Part shown: in pieces, positions 20,117 through 32,984 of the stretch
Layout: the number at the start of each line of letters is the position of its first letter
How positions within the stretch are numbered: the first letter of the stretch is position 1
The notes under the pieces: model-generated
Seen by the model: only the letters and a program-made list of their open reading frames with translations
What the model was told of the DNA's origin: nothing
Databases searched by the model: none
Made by a program: the position numbers and the translations under genes
Origin: Bathymodiolus brooksi
Taxonomy: Eukaryota > Mollusca > Bivalvia > Mytilida > Modiolidae
Direction: 5' to 3'
Length of the DNA: 64,000 nucleotides
NCBI GenBank assembly: GCA_963680875.1
Contig: OY804583.1
Location: 32,911,331 to 32,975,330 of the forward strand

Positions 20117-22860
20117 GTGATATATTGAAACAAATAAGTTAGAGTAGAGGGTATTGAAGACCCCCCTTACATGTATTTTTACATACAGCTAATACTTTAT
20201 AAAATGTTTCATCCTCTCGCCCCCCCCAAAAAAACCCTCAACAAAATAATAATAATAAATATCCAACCCTAAAAAAAAAAAAAAAAAAAAAAAAATAAAA
20301 ACCGCCAAAACAACCAAATAATAGTTGGGTGTATAGAAGTTTCTCAATGAATATACTTTTATATACAACAATTACGTTGTATCCAATCCTCTACACCCCA
20401 AACCCTACCCCCCAAAAAAAACCAAATACAAAAACCAATTAATATTTGGGTGTTTAGAAGTTTCTCAATGAATACTAATTTATATACAATAAATATTTCA
20501 TTTCCAATCCTCCAACCCCCCCCCCCCCCACCCAAAGAACAAAAACCATAGGGTAAAGCAAGCAACAAACAAACAAATAATATTTGGGTGTATAACAGTT
20601 TCTCAAGAAATATACATTCATATACAAGAAATATGTAATATCCAATCCTCCAACACCCATCCCCCCCTAAAAAAACCAAACAAATTATGATTGGGTGGAT
20701 AGAAAATTCTCAAGAATTATACATAATATACATTTATATACAACAAATACTTTATATCGAATCCTCTAAACCCCACCCTATTCTCCCACCCTCCTAAATT
20801 AAAAACCGGACAAAAACCAATTAATAGTTGGGTGTATAGAAGTTTCTCAATGAATACACATTTAAATACAACAAATATTTTATTTCCAATACTCCACTCC
20901 CCCCCTCCCCCCAAAAAAATATTTGGGTGTAAAGAAGCTTCTCAAGAAATATACATTTATATTCAACAATTACTTTATATTCAACCCCCCCCTAAGCAAA
21001 AATAACAAAAACAAATCAAAACAAAACAAAGCAAAAACAAATAAATAATATTAGGTGTATATAAACCTCTCAACAAATATACATTTATATACAAGAAATA
21101 CTTTATATCCATTCCTCCAACAACCCCCCCCCCCCCCATAAAAAAAACTCCAAACAAATAATGATTGGGTGGATAGAAAATTCTCAAGAATTATACATAA
21201 TACACATCTATATACAACAAATACTTTATATCGAATCCTCTAACCCCATCTATTCCCCCACCCCCCACCCCCCCAGAAAAAAACAAGGACAAAAACCAAT
21301 TAATAGTTGGGTGTATAGAAGTTTCTCAATGAATACACATTTAAATACAACAAATATTTTATTTCCAATACTCCACCCCCCCCCCACCCCCCAAAGAAAT
21401 AAAACATAAACCAGAGCAAACAAAAACAAATAAATAATATTTGGGTGTATATAAGCTTCTCAACAAATATACATTTATATACTTTATATCCAATCCTCCA
21501 ACACCCATCCCCCCACAAATAATGGATGGGTGCATAGAAAATTCTCAAGAATTATACGTAGTACACATTTATATACAACAAATACTTTATATCCGATCCT
21601 CTAACTCCCCTCCCCCCAAAAAAAAACCAAACAAAAAACAACAAAAACAAAACAAACATAAAATGAATAATTGTTGGGTGCATAGAAGTTTCTCAATAAA
21701 TACACATTTATATAAAACACATAATTTATATCCAGTATTCCACTCCCCCCCCCCACCCCAGATACCTAAATAAAACACCAAAAAAACTTCCCAAAACAAA
21801 TAATAGATTAACTGTTTTTATCATTTTTGCATATTATTTGTAAACGTTGATTGGCTGAAAACAGGTCGCATGACGTTCTATTAAAAGTTGTATTGCATGG
21901 ACTTTACTAATTATAGTAACACCCATACAATATACAAAAAAAAGATCAAAATTTTCAACAAACCAATCCTCCAATCCCCCCAACCCCCCATAAAAAAACA
22001 TAAAAATAACCCCTAAAATATATATTTATAAACAACAAATACTTTATATCCAATCATGCACCCCCCCCCCCACCCCCAAATCCCCCTCCCCCAAAAACCA
22101 ACCAAAAACAAAACAAACAAAAAACAAATAATCGTTGGGAGTATAGAAGTTTCTTAATAAATACACATTTATATAAAACACATAATTTATATCCAGTATT
22201 TCACCAACCCCCCACCCCAGATACCCCCCCCCCCTCCCCCCCCCAACAAATTATAGATTAACTGTTTTTATCATCTTTGTAGATTATTTGGAAACATTGA
22301 TTGGCTGAAAACGGGTCAATGACGTTCTATTAAAAGTAGTATTGCACGAACGTTACTAATTATAGTAACACTCTTACAATATACAAAAAAAAAAAATAAT
22401 TCAACAAACCAATCCTCCAATCCCCCATCCCCCCAGAAAATAATAATAAATAAAAAATAGTTTGGTGTATAGAAGTTTCTCAATAAATATAAATTTATAA
22501 ACAACAAATACTGTATATCCAATTATCCAACCCCCATCCCCAAATCCCCCCCCCCCAATAATAGTTGGGTGTATAGAAGTCTCTCAATGAATACACATTT
22601 ATATACAACAAATACTTTATAACACAGGCACGTGCCTGTGCTTTATATCTAATCACCCCCCTCCCAAATGAAACAACAAAAAAGAAAGAAAAGTAAAAAA
22701 AAAAAGAAAGATAGTTGGATGTACAGAAGTTTCGTCATGAAAATACATTGATATACAACAAATATTTGATATGCAATCCTCCAGCACCCCCCCCCCCCCC
22801 CCCAAACAACAAATAATAGTTGGGTATATAGAAGTTTCTCAATGAATATACATGTATATA
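20117..22860. repeat. Sat-1 array, unit B first block
   Basis: A leader (tagtgatatattgaaacaaa) and about twenty Sat-1 units with variable poly-C and A-rich spacers. Two higher-order copies (about 20,700-21,090 and 21,180-21,480) repeat the same order of variants. A short non-satellite tract (gattggctgaaaac, about 21,790-21,970) recurs at about 22,245-22,390. Confidence 0.9.
22623..22640. repeat. Perfect 18-bp palindrome between CTTTAT duplicates
   Basis: cacaggcacgtgcctgtg is its own reverse complement. With two extra bases it interrupts the Sat-1 core between two copies of ctttat (22,615-22,620 and 22,641-22,646). Neighbouring Sat-1 units have only one ctttat. Confidence 0.85.
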
Positions 22861-23794
22861 CATGTAATCTTGGTGTTTATCATGAATTTAAATAAACAAT
22901 TCTCTCAAGTTGTAGATACTTTATTTGTGAGTCCAATCAACAACAGTAATAATAAATATACACTATTACTTTTTATCTATAAATCATAACCCTGCAAATA
23001 CATAAGTTAAAATAACACAAGCAAATGGCACAAAGAAAGATAACTCTAATTTGAATATGTCAAAAGTGCTTGTGTAAATAAAAATATACCAATTTGAACC
23101 AAACAATATAATAGTCTTGTATTTCATTAAACAATGAAATACTTCCGTTGCAAAATAATAAAGTTTGTCAGTTACTGACTATATAGATCTATATGTAAAT
23201 CTTGACATTTACATGACATCTTCAAAATATTATTATATAAATAAGGAAAGCAAATAATAAAGTAAGCATAAGCATATTAAAAGCGATAAGCAAAAATACA
23301 ATTAGTAAAATAATAAAAACAACACAATATCTTACCTCACATTAGCCGTAAAGGCATATATAATCAATGTGACTCTTGTAAATAAGGGTAATAACAAAAT
23401 TAAAGGTTTTATACATTCAGTATAATACATCATTAAAAGTGACAGTTACTATTTTATTAAACTTAAACTTTAACATTGCAATTAATTAAAAATAATACTT
23501 TTATGTTTTAATCATTTAATCAAATTGGTTTTACCTGTAAACTTTCCAATGCCTAATTTATCATGTATTTTATATTCATTTTATAACTTTCATTCAAAAC
23601 TCTTGCATTCTATAGATATTAAATAAATCATGACTGTTAAAAATGGTTAATATAGAAATGTAAAGAAACTGACCTTCAGATTAGAATAATGACAATCCAT
23701 ATAATTATACAGAAAATTTTTTTCGGACAACACTTGAGTTAGAATATTTATTTTTTTTGTCGCGCAAGCGCTAATTTTTTGTCCAAAATTTAAC
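22861..23794. other. AT-rich stretch between two satellite blocks
   Basis: No gene, array or known element recognised. A 20-base string ataagggtaataacaaaatt near 23,384 equals the terminal string of the inverted PLE-1 end at 24,199 and may be a minimal PLE remnant. Confidence 0.5.
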
Positions 23795-24065
23795 ATAAAA
23801 CATGGACGCATGGTGTTTAAACTATGCTTAAAGCATTAACAACTGTTGTTAAACCTATGCATAAAACATGAATAACTGTTGTTTAACCTATGCATATTAT
23901 TATCAAGATTCAAAGAGCAAAATAAAATGTATGTTATCTTGCTGAACTGGATCACATAATTCACAAATGTAGGATTTAAAATTATATAAAAACAATTAAA
24001 TAAGTTCCATTCTATACACAAGTCTATCATTGTCTATATTTTATTTTCTAAAGTGCTAACCACTC
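23795..24065. repeat. Short M33 minisatellite and flank, second block of unit B
   Basis: Three M33-like copies (aaacatggacgcatggtgtt and variants), then the flank attcaaagagcaaaataaaa and gaactggatcacataattca. A second, shorter edition of 19,290-19,760, suggesting an internal duplication in unit B. Confidence 0.75.
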
Positions 24066-24200
24066 ATCCATCCCGCACAAAAATAACAAACTAACAAAAT
24101 ATAACCAAATACAACAAAACAATGAAAAAAATAAGCATAGCCTAAAAATAAAGCGCAAAATTGCACACCTAGTGACATTTTGAAACAAATAAGTTAAATA

Positions 24201-24462
24201 AGGGTAATAACAAAATTACTGAACTCCGAACAATCTTACAAAGGGAAAGTCAAAACTCATAAGTATATAAACAGACAAAATCAGTCAACAACCGGAAAAC
24301 TGTGAAAACCGTAATGACCGTGACTTGGTACAGGCATTTCTAAAGAAATGGTGGGTTGAATCAGATTTTAAAGCGCCAAACCTCACCCTTTCATTACGGC
24401 TCAAAGTTTCCGGCTGTCACTATAACAGTATTTATAACAACACTTGAACAAAACATGTAAAA
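24201..24462 (-). mobile_element. PLE-1 3' end, 5'-truncated, reverse orientation
   Basis: Reverse complement of about 11,800-12,067: agggtaataacaaaattact, then acggctcaaagtttccggct and acagtatttataacaacact. It interrupts a Sat-1 leader (ctagtgacattttgaaacaa at about 24,169), so it inserted after the satellite formed. Confidence 0.8.
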
Positions 24463-24933
24463 GTGATTTGTGTAGAAGATAGTCAGTAAAACTAAATTTT
24501 AATACAATAATGTGTTATCCCCCCTCTAACAAAAAACAAACAAAACCAAAAACCACAAAGCCAAAAAAAAAACAAAAAAACAAAAACACAAAAAAAAACA
24601 AAAACAAAAACAAGCACAAACGAACAAACAAACAAAGCAAAAACAAAAACCTTAAGCAAAACATATTAATAAATGGTTAATCCACACCTTCAATTCCCCC
24701 CCCCCAAAAAAAACCCCCCCCCCAACAAAATAATAATTAAAAACAAACAGATAATAGTTCTGTGTACAGAAGTTTCTCAATAAATATATATTTATATACA
24801 ACAACTACTTTATACCCAATACTCCACCTCTCCCCAAATGTCAACTAAATAATAATAAAAAACAAACAAATAATTGTTGGGTGCATAGGAATTTCTCAAT
24901 GAATATACATTTATATACAACAAATACTTTATA

Positions 24934-24967
<34 letters not shown>

Positions 24968-25415
24968 CCCCAAGACAAACAAAACAAACAAACAAACAAA
25001 TAATTGTTGGGTGTACAGAAGTTTCTCAATAAATATATATTTATATACAACAAATACTTTATACCCAATGCTCCACCTCTGTCCAAAAGTCAACTAAATA
25101 ATAATAAAAAACAAACAAATAATTGTTGGGTGAATAGGAATTTCTCAATGAATACACATTTATATACAACAAATATTTCATATCCAATCCTCCAACCACA
25201 CCCCTCACCCCCCCCCCCCCCCAAACAAAGCAAACAAATGTTAGGTGGTGCATACGCATTTTCTCAATGAATGTACATTTATATACAACAAATACTTTAT
25301 ATCCAATCCTCCGACCCCCCCCCCCAAAAAAAATCCCAAAAAACCAAAACAGAAAAAAAAAAAAAAAAAAATAAAATAAAATAAAATAAACAAATAATAG
25401 TTGTCGTCAGTACAA
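24463..25415. repeat. Sat-1 array, unit B second block
   Basis: An A-rich lead-in, then about five Sat-1 units. A C-run of about 28 bases sits at 24,944-24,971. Two neighbouring units (24,735-24,860 and 24,995-25,115) are nearly identical. Ends in an A-run and aaaat repeats. Confidence 0.9.
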
Positions 25416-26019
25416 AGGTCAATGGCCTCCCTTAAAATATATATAACTCGAATAATAACTTTATATAGATAAATGAACACTTCTAAATGACTTTTTTAGG
25501 ATTTGAAGAAAAGGTGATTTTCGAAAAGGAGATAATTTTGTTAACACATGCTATGAGATATTTTAAGTGAAATAATAAAAACAATTCTGCATTTTTTGGG
25601 GGGGGGGGGGGGGGAACCTTTTTATCGTTTATTTGAAAAAAATGTATATCTATATTCTTCCACCTTAACAATTCACTTCGTGCCACACAAAACAAGCATT
25701 TCAGTATTTTTTTTAAGTGGCAGAAAATGAGAAATCTACTATCTTTATTTTGTCATGTAAACAAAGCGATTCATTTAACTGTTCATTATACCAAAACATA
25801 TCTATCAGATATTCTAAAGAATAATGTATATTCTACCAAATGTGTATGCATTAAAATAATATATTTATTTTTATCAGATTTGTGACAAAACGATTTGCTT
25901 ACCTACCTATCTATTTAAATAATTGTATTTCAAAGTACTTTACAAAATCAAATATTTTGCATGGGATGACCTAAATATCAAATATAATGTCTACTATCAC
26001 GTGACTGTGTAATATAATT
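25416..26019. other. TRIM-B 3' flank
   Basis: Collinear with 38,340-38,941 (unit C) and partly with 1,040-1,231 plus 7,554-7,716 (unit A). Contains a G-run (25,600-25,614), aagaataatgtatattctac and tttgcatgggatgacctaaa. No coding signal. Confidence 0.75.
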
Positions 26020-27903
26020 TCAATCAATTTCACACACCAGTACTTTACAAGTGTCATAGAAAGTCAACATAAATCTGTTGCTATTTTCTTTAAACCTTAT
26101 GCATTTGCCATCAGATGTCAACTGATGAATGTTGTATGACCCATGTCCTACGATGTATATATTTCCGTCAAAATCAGAATCATGACCGCGCGGGTATTTC
26201 AACTGGTCGTTTTTGTATGTAAAATTATTTCCTTTGGTAGAAACACACTTTACGGAAGACTTACTGTCGTTATAGACAATATCTCCTTTATTTGAAGATA
26301 AAGCGAATCTAGTGTAGTGCTATCCTGTTTTAAGTTCTCTGATGTTTTTGCCTGTTGCAGGATCGATCCATGATATAGTGTCATCATAAACAGCAATGTA
26401 CTCATCATCTACGTAAGTAATTCCAAACGCATTGACTTCTATGGTGAATATCCTACTTAATGTCAGCAGCTTTGGATCTACTAAATAAACTTTCGTCGAC
26501 GATGCAGCCACTGCTACTGTTAGATCATTTACTTTTGTAATATCAGTTGGACGGTTGTCGATTTTCAGTTCTTTCTTTTGAACCCCTTGATCGTCATACA
26601 TGACAATACTGTTATTGACGTGATCTGTAATTATGACGCCATCATTGAAGAATATTCCACTTAGAAATCGTGCTACACCAGCTTGAACTGTACCGAGGTC
26701 AATTGTAAATAACACTTTGATTTTTCCCGTTTGGAAATTAACTTTTTTCTTCTCCTCCTGATCAATAAGAGAGTGTGGGATAGTTTCTGTTGTCTTAATA
26801 TGGCCAATAGACGTCATGTTTTGTATCAGATCCTCTGGTGTAAATGATACTGAAATATCTTTCATTTCACGTAACAACTTAGAAATGTCATCATCTATGC
26901 GTGGAACTTTTTCCAGCAGTTTATCAAGATTAACCAGACATTGTATTTCCGATCCTTTTGATAAACAAGCCTCAAACATGTCCCTCCAGTTATCAACAGT
27001 GCTTTTTAAACTTGATAATTCAGTGACGTCATCATTTAATTTTACATCAATCGTTTTCTTTGTGCTTGTCATTACATTACGTAGTTTGTCTTCAAGTTCG
27101 TCCAGGTGTTTATTTACAGATTTGCGAACGTTGCTGATTTCTGCCAAAACTGCGTTCGTTTCTTCTTCAAAACGACTAACGTTGTCTTTACGCGTTGTAA
27201 GGATTTCACTTAGCTTGACGCTCGTGTCCTTTAATTTTATCAAGAGTTCTATTGCTTTACTGGATTCCTTTACCCCATATACTGCTTTATCTATAGTGAC
27301 CACGTGTTCACATTTCCTATGGTGGACTGTAGCACACACGGTACAGCAAGGCTTAGAGTGATCATTACAGTATATTTCTATTGTTTTTTCTGGGTGTTCT
27401 GTGCAGGCAACAACACCACTTATACAGAAATCAATCTTACTTTCCTTTATATCTTTTATTGGTGTCATTGAATGCTGTAACGAAACTTTAAACGATTTAA
27501 GATAATTTTCACACGTTTCGCAGTACGCCTCCTCACATACAATACACCATGCAATTGCTTTATTAGATTTACCGTTCCGTTCACATGAGCTACACAGTTT
27601 CTCAGATTTGATGATAGCGTTTCGATTCAGCAATGCATGAACAAAATGATTTCCTGGTAATTGTTTGGACCATGTCTCTGTGTTTCCTCCCTTTCCCTCG
27701 AATGACACCAATCGGCGACATATCGGACATTTGAAGCCTGTTGATTTATCTCCCTTTACAGACGACGTGATATATTTATGAATGCACGTTTCACAGAACG
27801 TATGAAGACACGGTAGATATTTCGGCACTTTGAACGTCTCTAGACAAAGAGTACAAATCAGTAGATCATCAACCGTTTTGTCAACACTTGTAGAAGTCGC
27901 CAT
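26020..27903 (-). pseudogene. TRIM-B: RING/B-box/propeller gene with in-frame stop and C-terminal deletion
   Basis: The frame from ATG at 27,903 gives 527 residues and then TAG (26,320-26,322), where TRIM-A has Tyr (KTGYNYTRF) and TRIM-D Phe. The sense frame resumes directly after it to 26,020. Near the end, 18 residues (after GKCIR) are missing in frame compared with TRIM-A. RING cysteines, both B-boxes, the coiled coil and most of the propeller are intact, so a protein lacking the last blades could still be made. Another in-frame ATG lies 12 codons upstream (27,937-27,939; MQNQESIEIITK); TRIM-C shares that extension, TRIM-A and TRIM-D do not. It groups with TRIM-C (DLLICT). Decaying gene or truncated ligase; decay is likelier. 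Confidence 0.85.
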
Positions 27904-28040
27904 CTTTGTTATTATCTCTATACTTTCTTGATTTTGCATACGTTGTTTATTTTAGCCATACACAGCATATAAATATTATCACGGACACATCTCTGTCATA
28001 ATTATATTTGAAACGACATTACATTTACTTCAAGAAAAAG

Positions 28041-28082
28041 CAGATCATCAACCGTTTTGTCAACACTTGTAGAAGTCTCCAT
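28041..28082 (-). pseudogene. Duplicated TRIM start: first 14 codons, upstream of TRIM-B
   Basis: Reads ATG then ETSTSVDKTVDDL, differing from the TRIM-B start by Ala2 to Glu and loss of one codon after the shared part. It lies about 140 bases upstream of the real start and keeps the ttttgttttatctttac leader. The same fragment is present upstream of TRIM-C (41,023-41,064). Confidence 0.75.
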
Positions 28083-28115
28083 TTTTGTTTTATCTTTACA
28101 CTTCCTCGTTTATAA

Positions 28116-28320
28116 TATAGGATTAAACGCATTTGTTCCGGAGTTTATTTATGTATAACCTGGACCAATTCACTCACAAACAAATAAAAGTCCGCAGTTT
28201 AACCTGGACCAATTCACTCACAAACAAATAAAAGTCCGAAGGACTTTTATGTAAGTTTGTGTGTGAATTGGTCCAGGTTATACATAAATAAACTCCGGAA
28301 AAATGCGTTTAATCCTTATA
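28116..28320. mobile_element. Foldback element upstream of TRIM-B
   Basis: A long inverted repeat: left tataggattaaacgcatttg, right atgcgtttaatccttata. The inner arms carry taacctggaccaattcactc; the left arm contains two tandem copies of that segment. TATAA lies on both outer sides. It is absent from the matching place in unit C (about 41,098). Confidence 0.8.
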
Positions 28321-28953
28321 ATTCTGTAACTAAGTTTTTATTTCATTTGTTTTGAAAATTTACCTTCGACTTCGAGGATCCCCAATACGCACACATACAT
28401 TCCATTGATGTGTGTCGGCCGGCCATGAATAACAACATGAACTAACCTTGTTTTCCTACTTTAAACTAGACAGTGATGTAATTAAGTTACTGATATATTC
28501 CAATTTGATGGCATTTTGCATTTAGCTACTCAAACAAGTAAAATGCCCACAAAATCGTAAAATAAATCAGTAACCAGCTTGTGTCAATCAGCGTCTCTTG
28601 TAAACAACGTCACAGGATGACGATATATTACAAAAGTCAAAGTCGATAGATGGTTGTCTTAAGTATTTTTTCCGGAATTTCTTTTTATGTCAACAATACA
28701 AGCTTTTGTTTTCATTGGCATTTATTTTTTTATTTCATATCTAACAATAATTGTCGATTATTAACAATAAACATTGTTTCTTTTATCTTTTTTTATTATC
28801 GGGAATCCAAGCGCCATTTTGTTTACATTACGTAAAAAGTAGTTCGGTGAACATCGTCTATCGAAAAATAAACTGACAAAACCCCGCCTCCATATGCGCT
28901 TATACCCAATCAGAGTATAGGATTTCCAATTATGTAAATCATATAAGAATTAT
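28321..28953. other. Rest of the insertion upstream of TRIM-B
   Basis: Unit C lacks everything from about 28,117 to 28,953: its flanks join at about 41,098 (cttgtaat then aatcaatgcaca). This part has no recognised gene; a 61-codon frame at 28,650-28,835 is Phe/Ser-rich without a domain. Confidence 0.55.
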
Positions 28954-29342
28954 TAATCAATGCACATTTTTGTTTACTTTGTGACGTATAAACAGTAAAT
29001 AAATACTGTCACGTACACATCTGTATTTAAACACAAAATGTTAAATTTAAATGGTAACAGGTGTAGGTAAATATTGGGTCAATTTCTTCAAATTAAATGT
29101 CATTGTTACCCCCCTTTTTCAGAACAGTCCAAGAAACTATGATATCATTTCTCATATATAAAACATCTGTTCTTACCCATTCATATATTCGGGGTGCGAA
29201 AACAATACATATTCATATATTATTTAGATAACAGCATTAGATTAAAATATGACATAAACACACATAAATCAATTTTGCTCCTTTTCATTTTAGATTATAA
29301 CATGAAAGAATTTATCTTGGTGATAACACACGCAGGGAAAGT
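28954..29342. other. Distal 5' flank of TRIM-B
   Basis: Collinear with 41,098-41,487 in unit C (gttaaatttaaatggtaaca, ctcatatataaaacatctgt). No gene seen. Confidence 0.6.
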
Positions 29343-29665
29343 ATGCAATGCGTATTGAAGGGTAACCAGTTTTATACACAGGGTAGCGAGTGTTATACGC
29401 ATGGTAGCGGGTTTAATATGAAGGGTAGCGAGTTTTATGCGCATGATAGCGAGTTTTATATGCATGGTAGCGAGTTTTATTCACAGGATATCAAATTTTA
29501 TTTGCAGGGTAGGGAGTTTCATTCGCATGGTAGCGAGTTTTATATGCCGGGTAGCGAGCTTTATACACAGAATAGCGAGTTTTATACACATGGTAGCCAG
29601 TTTTATGCACAGGGTAGCGAATTTGATACACAGGGTAGCAATTCAAGACAAGATAAACAAGGAGT
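29343..29665. repeat. 21-bp minisatellite (M21), unit B
   Basis: About fifteen copies of gggtagcgagttttatgcgca-like units. The period is 21 and the plus frame is open for 120 codons (29,343-29,705) with a 7-residue repeat (GSEFYAH, GSEFYTQ and similar). A paralogous array at 41,488-41,790 has one stop. The minus frame is also open in unit C. Coding status unproven. Confidence 0.88.
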
Positions 29666-29889
29666 AGACAAAATACAAATTCTACATATAATCATATTTA
29701 AATGAACTCGACACCTAATTAAATATGATACAGATGACAGCTGTATCACACAGAAGGTAGCTAATAAATATGTGCATTTCCAAAATACGCTCTAACAATC
29801 AAAACAAAGAATCCTTAACATCTTAATTCACAGGGTAAGAATTAACGACTTCGCAATAAATGTACTAAAGGTAGCAATCAAAGTGTACA

Positions 29890-30060
29890 CAGGATAGTAA
29901 AAACCATAATGATATACAATACAGTCAGAGACACAGGGTGATGAATCCCTGTGATAGACGTATCACTCTTCTTAGTGATACTGATACAATACAGTCAAAG
30001 ACATAGCGTGATAAATCACTGTGATAGACGTATCACTCTTCTTATATATATGACAGGTGT
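29890..30060. repeat. Two-copy repeat of about 75 bp, unit B
   Basis: gatacaatacagtcaaagac and tgatagacgtatcactcttc occur twice in tandem. The same duplication is present at 42,055-42,200. Confidence 0.75.
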
Positions 30061-30477
30061 AAAAACATAATGCTGTAAATGGGTTTATCGTACACTAGAG
30101 GACATATAAATAATAATTGTGGCTCCTGTGACAAAGGTAATCCAGTTGTTATACCTAGCTATTGTTTTTTCGTTCTAGTGGCGATAGTTTTAACAACGTG
30201 AAGACACGTTTTTTAATTACCATATGACATAGGTCTACCATAGTATGACAAAACGTCAGCCAGACATGTATCACTGACCTTGACCTCATTTTATGATCTT
30301 CGGGCGTTGCTATTTTCATAGAGGTTTCGTGATTCGGTCCATTTCTCCATTATTCATTACTATATAAATAACCATATGTGATCCACGTATTTATGATAGT
30401 GGGTCTGCCACATTTGCAGTGCCTTGTTCATTACCATAGTCCACTGACTTTGGTAAAGTAAGGAAGGTTTTCTGTTA
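30061..30477. other. Unit B sequence without a gene
   Basis: Collinear with 42,200-42,624. No gene or element recognised. Confidence 0.5.
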
Positions 30478-30735
30478 GGGTTATGGTGCTTAACGCCACT
30501 TTCCACAATAATTCAGTTGTATCGAGGAGGTCAGTTATATTGGTGGAGGAAACCACAGTACCCGGAGAATACCACCGACCTTTCGCAAATCACTGACAAA
30601 CAGTATCATATAATCATATAATATTATATCGAGTACACCTCGGTTGAGGGGTTGGAACTCACAACGTTAGTAGTGATAGGCACTGCTTGCATAGGTAGTT
30701 GTAAAACCAACTACCATACGATCACGACACCTTCA
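30478..30735 (-). mobile_element. SINE-1 copy, unit B
   Basis: Reverse orientation: ttatggtgcttaacgccact, acagtacccggagaatacca, accatacgatcacgacacct. Shared at the same place in unit C (42,625-42,875), so the insertion predates the duplication. Confidence 0.85.
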
Positions 30736-32344
30736 AGTGTTCGTGATTTTGTCAGTTTTTTCTTTGCCATACAACATAGGTACACCATATTATATTCACA
30801 GATTAGTTTTGGAGGAAACATGTCAGCCAGGCATGGTTCACCCGCCCTTGACCTATTGTCCATGGTCTACACAACTTCATAAATTTGCATAAGCTTTCCG
30901 TTGCCATTGTCACTCATGCCCTTCTCACTATATTTCATTCGGTACACACATTGATAATGGAAAGTAATGTCTGAATTTATTCAAACGTCATCTAAGCTTT
31001 TTTTTTCTTAATGTCATCTAAGCTTAATTTCAGTTTCGTATGGTACTTTAAATTCACACAGACATTCTAGACACATAGGTATTTCCACACTTGACGGTTA
31101 TGTTGGTATAAAGTAGGGAATATAAAATTACTATTTCTTGTCAGTATATGAACTATGCTATAGATAACATTTCTGTATCAGTATCAGACATTTTATGATT
31201 CATCATGATCAACTTAATGTTTTCCATTACTTAATTCGGACACATTTCATTTGGTAGAATTTGAAGTAGGAAATTAACAAACATCAAAGGGAGCTAACAG
31301 TAAGGTTTTAATGATTATTTCCCTTGTTTGGTTTTTCTTCTTCATATTGTGGTACATTATTTTGAACAAAATGTAATGAAAATTTAGTTTTTAGTGTTCT
31401 GGTCCCACCCCATATTGGAATATGCACCCAAAGGTTTGAAATAACAATTAGATGTTGACGAAAGAAATAAATTTGATTAATAAGAGGCATCTTAGATAAG
31501 AAAACTGAAAATAACAAAGAGTCCAAAAGGTGGACATAGTGTCAAGATCAGAGAAACACCAGTTTTGCAATATAATATTCTGATGTAGAATTATCCAAGA
31601 GTAGACGAATGTAGTACAAGTAAAAAAGAAAGAGTTATCAAAATATATTAAAATCAGATCTGCTAGTTCAATACCTTTTGCGAAATAAAATAAACTATGA
31701 AATATACAAACAATCTACCAACTTGACTTTTGAAAGTCCCACGTATACACATGCTATTGATTAAGTTTCAAAGTTGCGCATGCAAAATTAAAAGTCCCGA
31801 TCACAAGCTTTACGTGGTGCGCTGAGTCAAATGTAATGCGAACAAAAAATATGCATTTTTTTCTATGGCTCTAAAAGGACTCCCTACAGAAAGACAACAA
31901 ACTGGGTTATAATTCAGCAATACTTTAAGCATTCAATGAACGATAATAAGAACTATGTGGATTTCCGTTTCTAGCTATGTACAGTTTGGAGTCCCGAACT
32001 AATCATTCGTGCATGGAATTATTCCGACGTGACTGTATATGGATAACACAAATCAATCAACACAAAGAGCTGTTTGACGTCAGGGACGTCGGCCATGTTT
32101 GTTGCAGTACTATTGGCCACTCATTGTAGTTTGAGGCCATTGTAATTTGACTTTAGGATAACGTATTAAAGCAGTGTATACTCCAATATTGGGGAGTAGT
32201 ATGATATAAGTAATATGAAGATTACTTTCTTAGAACTTAGTCAGTTCAATCAAATACACAGATAAAACTAATGCACAAGTTTAAAGTAAATGATGGACAA
32301 ATAGAGTGAATCTATTCTGTATATAAATGATATGATTTTATTAC
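30736..32344. other. Unit B sequence without a recognised gene
   Basis: 30,736-31,120 matches 42,876-43,270, and 31,340-32,230 matches 43,270-44,020. Unit C lacks about 230 bases in between. Small frames only; nothing recognised. Confidence 0.5.
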
Positions 32345-32450
32345 AGGGTTAGGATTATGGTGTTCAACACCACTGTCAACAATATTTCAGTTATATCGTG
32401 GCGGTCAGTTTTATTGGTGGAATAAACAGGAGTACCCGGATAAAACATGG
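32345..32450 (-). mobile_element. SINE-1 3' fragment, unit B
   Basis: ggattatggtgttcaacacc, then aggagtacccggataaaac, reverse orientation. The same truncated copy is at 47,572-47,690. Confidence 0.75.
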
Positions 32451-32682
32451 GGTTAGAGAGACCACATTCTTTTCTGCAAAATATACTGAATACTATTGCC
32501 ACTTATGATAAATTTATTTAAGTTCCAATATATATGTAACGTTCTTTTTTACCTCCCAACCCCCTCTCCATTGCACGTCAATTTGAATGCACAAAATTTG
32601 TCACACTCATTGATACTCACTATGTTCTAATTCAAGAATAATTAATTATATCCACGTTAGCAGAAATATGTGTTTGTTTTAG

Positions 32683-32925
32683 ATGCGTTTTCTTGATTTC
32701 ACTAACGAGACAAAGATCCATCAATTTTTGTACTTGATGTTGGTGTTGAAAAAGCTCTCATGTTCAGTGGATTTGACAGGAAAATGTTCTTCAAACGTGG
32801 CGGAAATGTGTTTGGAGCAAAGCAAATTTGAGACTTGACTGGTGATTTACTAGATATCAGTGATTCGTCCATGTATCCACTGTGTTTACTCTTTTTGATA
32901 TCAAGATTTATAAGATATTTAATGA
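32683..32925 (+). pseudogene. Exon-like relic after an acceptor-like site, decayed copy
   Basis: A pyrimidine-rich tgtgtttgttttag precedes ATGCG. The sequence is clearly related to 47,932-48,084. Here the frame shifts; in the shifted frame [20 protein letters not shown] and FKRGG can be read before a stop. No family recognised. Confidence 0.4.
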
Positions 32926-32984
32926 CAGGCAGGAAGAATGTTTACTCATTTGTTTGAACTATAATGCATACTTGTAAGGCATCA

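Noticed and set aside
20117..25415. Many minus-strand frames of 60-130 codons in Sat-1 (motifs such as DIKYLLYINVYSLRNFY)
   Set aside because: The same peptides appear in two frames in every unit and change with poly-C length. They are by-products of the satellite, not genes.
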